Shown here in pieces: positions 15,695 to 17,784 of a stretch of 17,784 nt of DNA. Source of the stretch: JANXVV01 sp038230975 (GTDB taxonomy: Bacteria; Planctomycetota; Phycisphaerae; Tepidisphaerales; Tepidisphaeraceae); contig JBBRMF010000091.1 of NCBI GenBank assembly GCA_038230975.1, positions 1 to 17,784 on the forward strand, in the 5' to 3' direction. The notes under the pieces were generated by a model, which made no database searches, was not told the DNA's origin, and saw only the letters and a list, made by a program, of their open reading frames with translations. The translations under genes and the position numbers were made by a program. How positions within the stretch are numbered: position 1 is the stretch's first letter; each line of letters starts with the position of its first letter.

Positions 15695-17185
15695 CTACCG
15701 GGTTCGACTGCCGGCGTTCTGCTGGCTTGGATCCAGGTAGAAGTTGCGGTCGTACAGGAAGCCGAACCCATAGGTGATTCGGAACCCATTTCGCACGGCG
15801 GCGAAGAACGGTGCCAGGGCATTCGTACCCACTTGAACAATATCGTACGGCTTCAGGAAGATATCGGGTTGTTTGCCTTCAAACACCTTTACCAGGTTCA
15901 CTCGGACGAACACTTCACGATCACGGCCAATGCGGCGGATGATGTCCGTGCGCTCCGGGATCGCGATTTCATCCAGCATTCCTGCTGAAATAATCGCCTG
16001 TTTGAGGGTGATCTGACGACCCGTCAAGCTATATACACCGACGCGAGCCACATGCCCGCCCATGTAAAACTCACCGGACTCAGGCACCGGGAGGGTTACC
16101 GTATCCTGCGGCTTAATCACGACATTGTACTTCAAATCGCCGTTCAGAAGCAGACGTAACGGCACTTTGATGATGGTCGACTGATCATCCGGCAACGGAG
16201 CGTTGAACTCAAAGTTCTTTGAGGTGTCCTTGGTTGCATCTGCAACCGGGGCCGTTGTTGCGGACTTATCTGACTTGGCATCAAGTGGTTGCGCACCGTT
16301 CACAAACACGGTCGGTGGCTTCTCGTCGCCGGTACCTTTGGTCGCATTTTCCAGCGTTCCAGTTCCGGCGGGCTTCGGAGTCGCGGGTGCGCCCTCTGTC
16401 TTCTCGGCAGGATTCAAACCGCGTTCAACCTTCGGTTTCGGTTCAAGCAACCCCGGTCCACCGGGCGCGGGTTTGATCGGAGTGACGGACGGCGCGGTGG
16501 TGGGTTGCGTCGCAGGATTTCGATTCGCGGGATTCGGGCGAATCACATACAGATACTCAATATTCGGTACAACCGGATCGCCCGCAAGCACGAGCGCATC
16601 CAGCACACGGAAATCGCTCTGAATGATGGCGTACTGACCGGCCCGCTGAACCGCACCACGGATCTGAAAAGTTCGCTGGCGAGCTTCGATAACGGTCACA
16701 GAGACCTGGGCATTTTTGACGATGCCAGCGTCTTGGTATTTCTGCGCAATGGCCTGATCTAGCTGGTGTTCGGTGAATCCTGCCGCCGGTACCTGTCCAA
16801 TCAACGGCAAGCTGATATTCCCGCTTTCGCTCACGCGGGTGGTCTTGACCGTCTCCACGCCCGGCGTGACATCCGTCAGCGAAACGCTCAGGAGATCGTT
16901 CCGACCAATCAAGTAGTCTGCCGAATCCACCTTCAGGTCTTCGGCAATGACGTTTCGCGCCAAGGCAAAATCCTCGCTCGGTTCGTCAAGCCCGCTCAGC
17001 TTGTCCAGAATCGGCAAGGGAATCTGGTTATGCGTCAAACGCATCATTTCACCCGGATTCAGAAAACTTTTTCCAAACGAGTCTTCAGGGCCTGCGTTCT
17101 GACAGCCATTGAGGCCACCAAACGCTAGAATCAAGGCACCGATAACCGGTTTGCGTAACGACGATTTAATGGCCCCGAGTCGCAA
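15695..17185 (-). CDS. wza: Wza-like polysaccharide export lipoprotein
   Basis: This is an outer-membrane polysaccharide exporter of the Wza family, which forms the channel through which capsular or exopolysaccharide leaves the cell. The signal peptide ends in the lipobox LNGC (Cys28). The polysaccharide-export domain (about 88-168, starting near DYLIGRNDLLSVSL) is followed by a first SLBB segment (about 171-215). A Pro/Ala/Thr-rich linker of ~110 residues (about 217-330) comes next, then a second SLBB segment (about 371-452). The C-terminus ends in an aromatic-rich stretch with FRITYGFGF. The start is TTG at 17185, supported by GAAAGGAG with 7-nt spacing and by the position of the signal peptide; no ATG or GTG is close. 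At 496 aa it is longer than E. coli Wza (~380 aa), mostly because of the linker. It is the likely export partner of the Wzc-like protein. Confidence 0.92.
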   Translation of the reverse strand: MRLGAIKSSLRKPVIGALILAFGGLNGCQNAGPEDSFGKSFLNPGEMMRLTHNQIPLPILDKLSGLDEPSEDFALARNVIAEDLKVDSADYLIGRNDLLSVSLTDVTPGVETVKTTRVSESGNISLPLIGQVPAAGFTEHQLDQAIAQKYQDAGIVKNAQVSVTVIEARQRTFQIRGAVQRAGQYAIIQSDFRVLDALVLAGDPVVPNIEYLYVIRPNPANRNPATQPTTAPSVTPIKPAPGGPGLLEPKPKVERGLNPAEKTEGAPATPKPAGTGTLENATKGTGDEKPPTVFVNGAQPLDAKSDKSATTAPVADATKDTSKNFEFNAPLPDDQSTIIKVPLRLLLNGDLKYNVVIKPQDTVTLPVPESGEFYMGGHVARVGVYSLTGRQITLKQAIISAGMLDEIAIPERTDIIRRIGRDREVFVRVNLVKVFEGKQPDIFLKPYDIVQVGTNALAPFFAAVRNGFRITYGFGFLYDRNFYLDPSQQNAGSRTR

Positions 17186-17617
17186 GGGAGCGCTCCTTTC
17201 AGAGGGTAAACTGCTGGTGCTTCTTCAGAGTTTGAATGCCCGTGTCAATGTACGTCGTAATCTGGGTTTATCAACCTAAATCCAATCGCCATCGTCAATT
17301 CACTCCTTCGAAACTCTGGGATCAAAGGAGTTAGTCGCACCACTCAAATCGCCCGGATCATTCGGAATCATTAGAATATTCTTCCTATATTCCCATTTGT
17401 TGGGTTATGAGACCCAAACCAAACGCGAGAAGCTGGTGTATCTGGCGAAACTGCGCGTCTTTTTATCCGGAGTATCTGGAATTTGCAAAATGAAACGGTT
17501 CTTGAGTAGCGGCGCGAGGGTGGGTGACAGTTCCAGCGTGCCCGTTTTCTCCCGCTCCCTAGCAGACTATTTTAGGCGACGGTCTGCTGAAATATGATCG
17601 ACAACGTTATCGATTCT
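17186..17617 (-). promoter_or_regulatory. Upstream region of wza without a recognisable gene
   Basis: This stretch should hold the wza promoter. On the minus strand a perfect TTGACA occurs ~65 nt before the start (17246-17251), but the expected -10 position reads AAGAAG, so it is not a clear sigma-70 promoter. Two inverted repeats stand out: TTGGGT-TATGAG-ACCCAA at 17400-17417, and AGCAGAC (17561-17567) with GTCTGCT (17582-17588). A 66-codon open frame on the plus strand (17397-17597, TTG start) shows no family features and is not called. Confidence 0.35.
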
Positions 17618-17621
17618 GTAA

Positions 17622-17663
17622 AACAGAAACGCAAAATCCCCCGGCGATTGCCGGGGGATTTGC
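17622..17663 (-). terminator. Terminator of the tRNA-Glu gene
   Basis: A GC-rich stem (17631-17645 with 17650-17663, containing CCCCCGGC/GCCGGGGG, one bulged A) has a 4-nt loop. On the minus strand it is followed by ATTTTGCGTTTCTGTTTT, a broken T-rich run. It lies 31 bp downstream of the tRNA 3' end. Confidence 0.65.
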
Positions 17664-17693
17664 AGCAGCACATACCGGTGCAGCACGGTCATA

Positions 17694-17766
17694 TGACCCT
17701 GACGGGATTCGAACCCGTGTCGCGGCCTTGAAAGGGCCGTGTCCTAGGCCTCTAGACGACAGGGCC
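17694..17766 (-). tRNA. tRNA-Glu (anticodon TTC)
   Basis: The 73-nt cloverleaf reads on the minus strand from GGCCCTG to CAGGGTC plus discriminator A. The acceptor stem pairs at all seven positions with one G-T pair. The anticodon stem CGGCC/GGCCG encloses loop CTTTCAA, giving anticodon TTC, which decodes GAA (and GAG by wobble). The T arm is ACGGG-TTCGAAT-CCCGT. The 3' CCA is not encoded, so it must be added after transcription. Confidence 0.96.
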
Positions 17767-17784
17767 ATGCGAAAAACGATCGCG

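Noticed and set aside
17186..17400. Sigma-54 promoter for the export genes
   Set aside because: PEP-CTERM loci can be under sigma-54 control, but no GG-N10-GC element with the expected flanks was seen upstream of wza or the exosortase gene.
17397..17597. 66-codon plus-strand frame near the tRNA
   Set aside because: It has a TTG start and no ribosome site, domain or membrane feature.
1..17784. CRISPR arrays, insertion sequences, phage genes
   Set aside because: No regularly spaced repeats, transposase, integrase or phage structural motifs were found. The only repeats are the short palindromic units listed.

Overview
The window looks like a piece of a Planctomycetota chromosome, possibly class Phycisphaerae. 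This is an inference from gene content: a ThiD2-ThiE fusion, a membrane protein resembling DUF6677, an exosortase-EpsI pair embedded in an export locus, moderate GC content and sparse Shine-Dalgarno use. No 16S rRNA or other marker settles it.

Left part (1-5100). A solitary beta-class DNA methyltransferase gene is read leftwards. It is divergent from a thiamine gene coding for a ThiD2-ThiE fusion, which is followed by murJ (lipid II flippase) on the same strand. A convergent two-gene unit, a DUF6677-like membrane protein and a small membrane protein joined by an ATGA overlap, is read leftwards. Two palindromic doublets of REP type fill the thiE-murJ gap and the region just upstream of the DUF6677-like gene. 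A single related unit lies in the methyltransferase/thiE promoter region.

Central and right part (5125-17617). Five large leftward genes form an exosortase and polysaccharide-export locus. In transcription order they are a Wza-like outer-membrane lipoprotein, an exosortase with an intact Cys/Arg/His triad and an unusual ~230-residue Pro/Ala/Thr tail, EpsI, a very large TPR protein with a membrane anchor, and a Wzc-like chain-length regulator and tyrosine kinase. The last gene ends at a strong bidirectional terminator. wza has its own terminator and is separated from the exosortase gene by ~580 bp containing a promoter-like site and several strong inverted repeats. The likely layout is therefore two transcription units: wza alone, and xrt-epsI-TPR-wzc. 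The presumed roles are export of an extracellular polysaccharide (Wza/Wzc) coupled to C-terminal sorting of surface proteins (exosortase/EpsI). No sorted substrate, polymerase or glycosyltransferase is in the window.

Right edge (17618-17784). A tRNA-Glu(TTC) gene is read leftwards and followed by an intrinsic terminator. The points most worth a second look are the structured leader of the exosortase gene, the exosortase tail, the altered Walker motifs of the kinase, and the two palindromic doublets that share a spacer motif.
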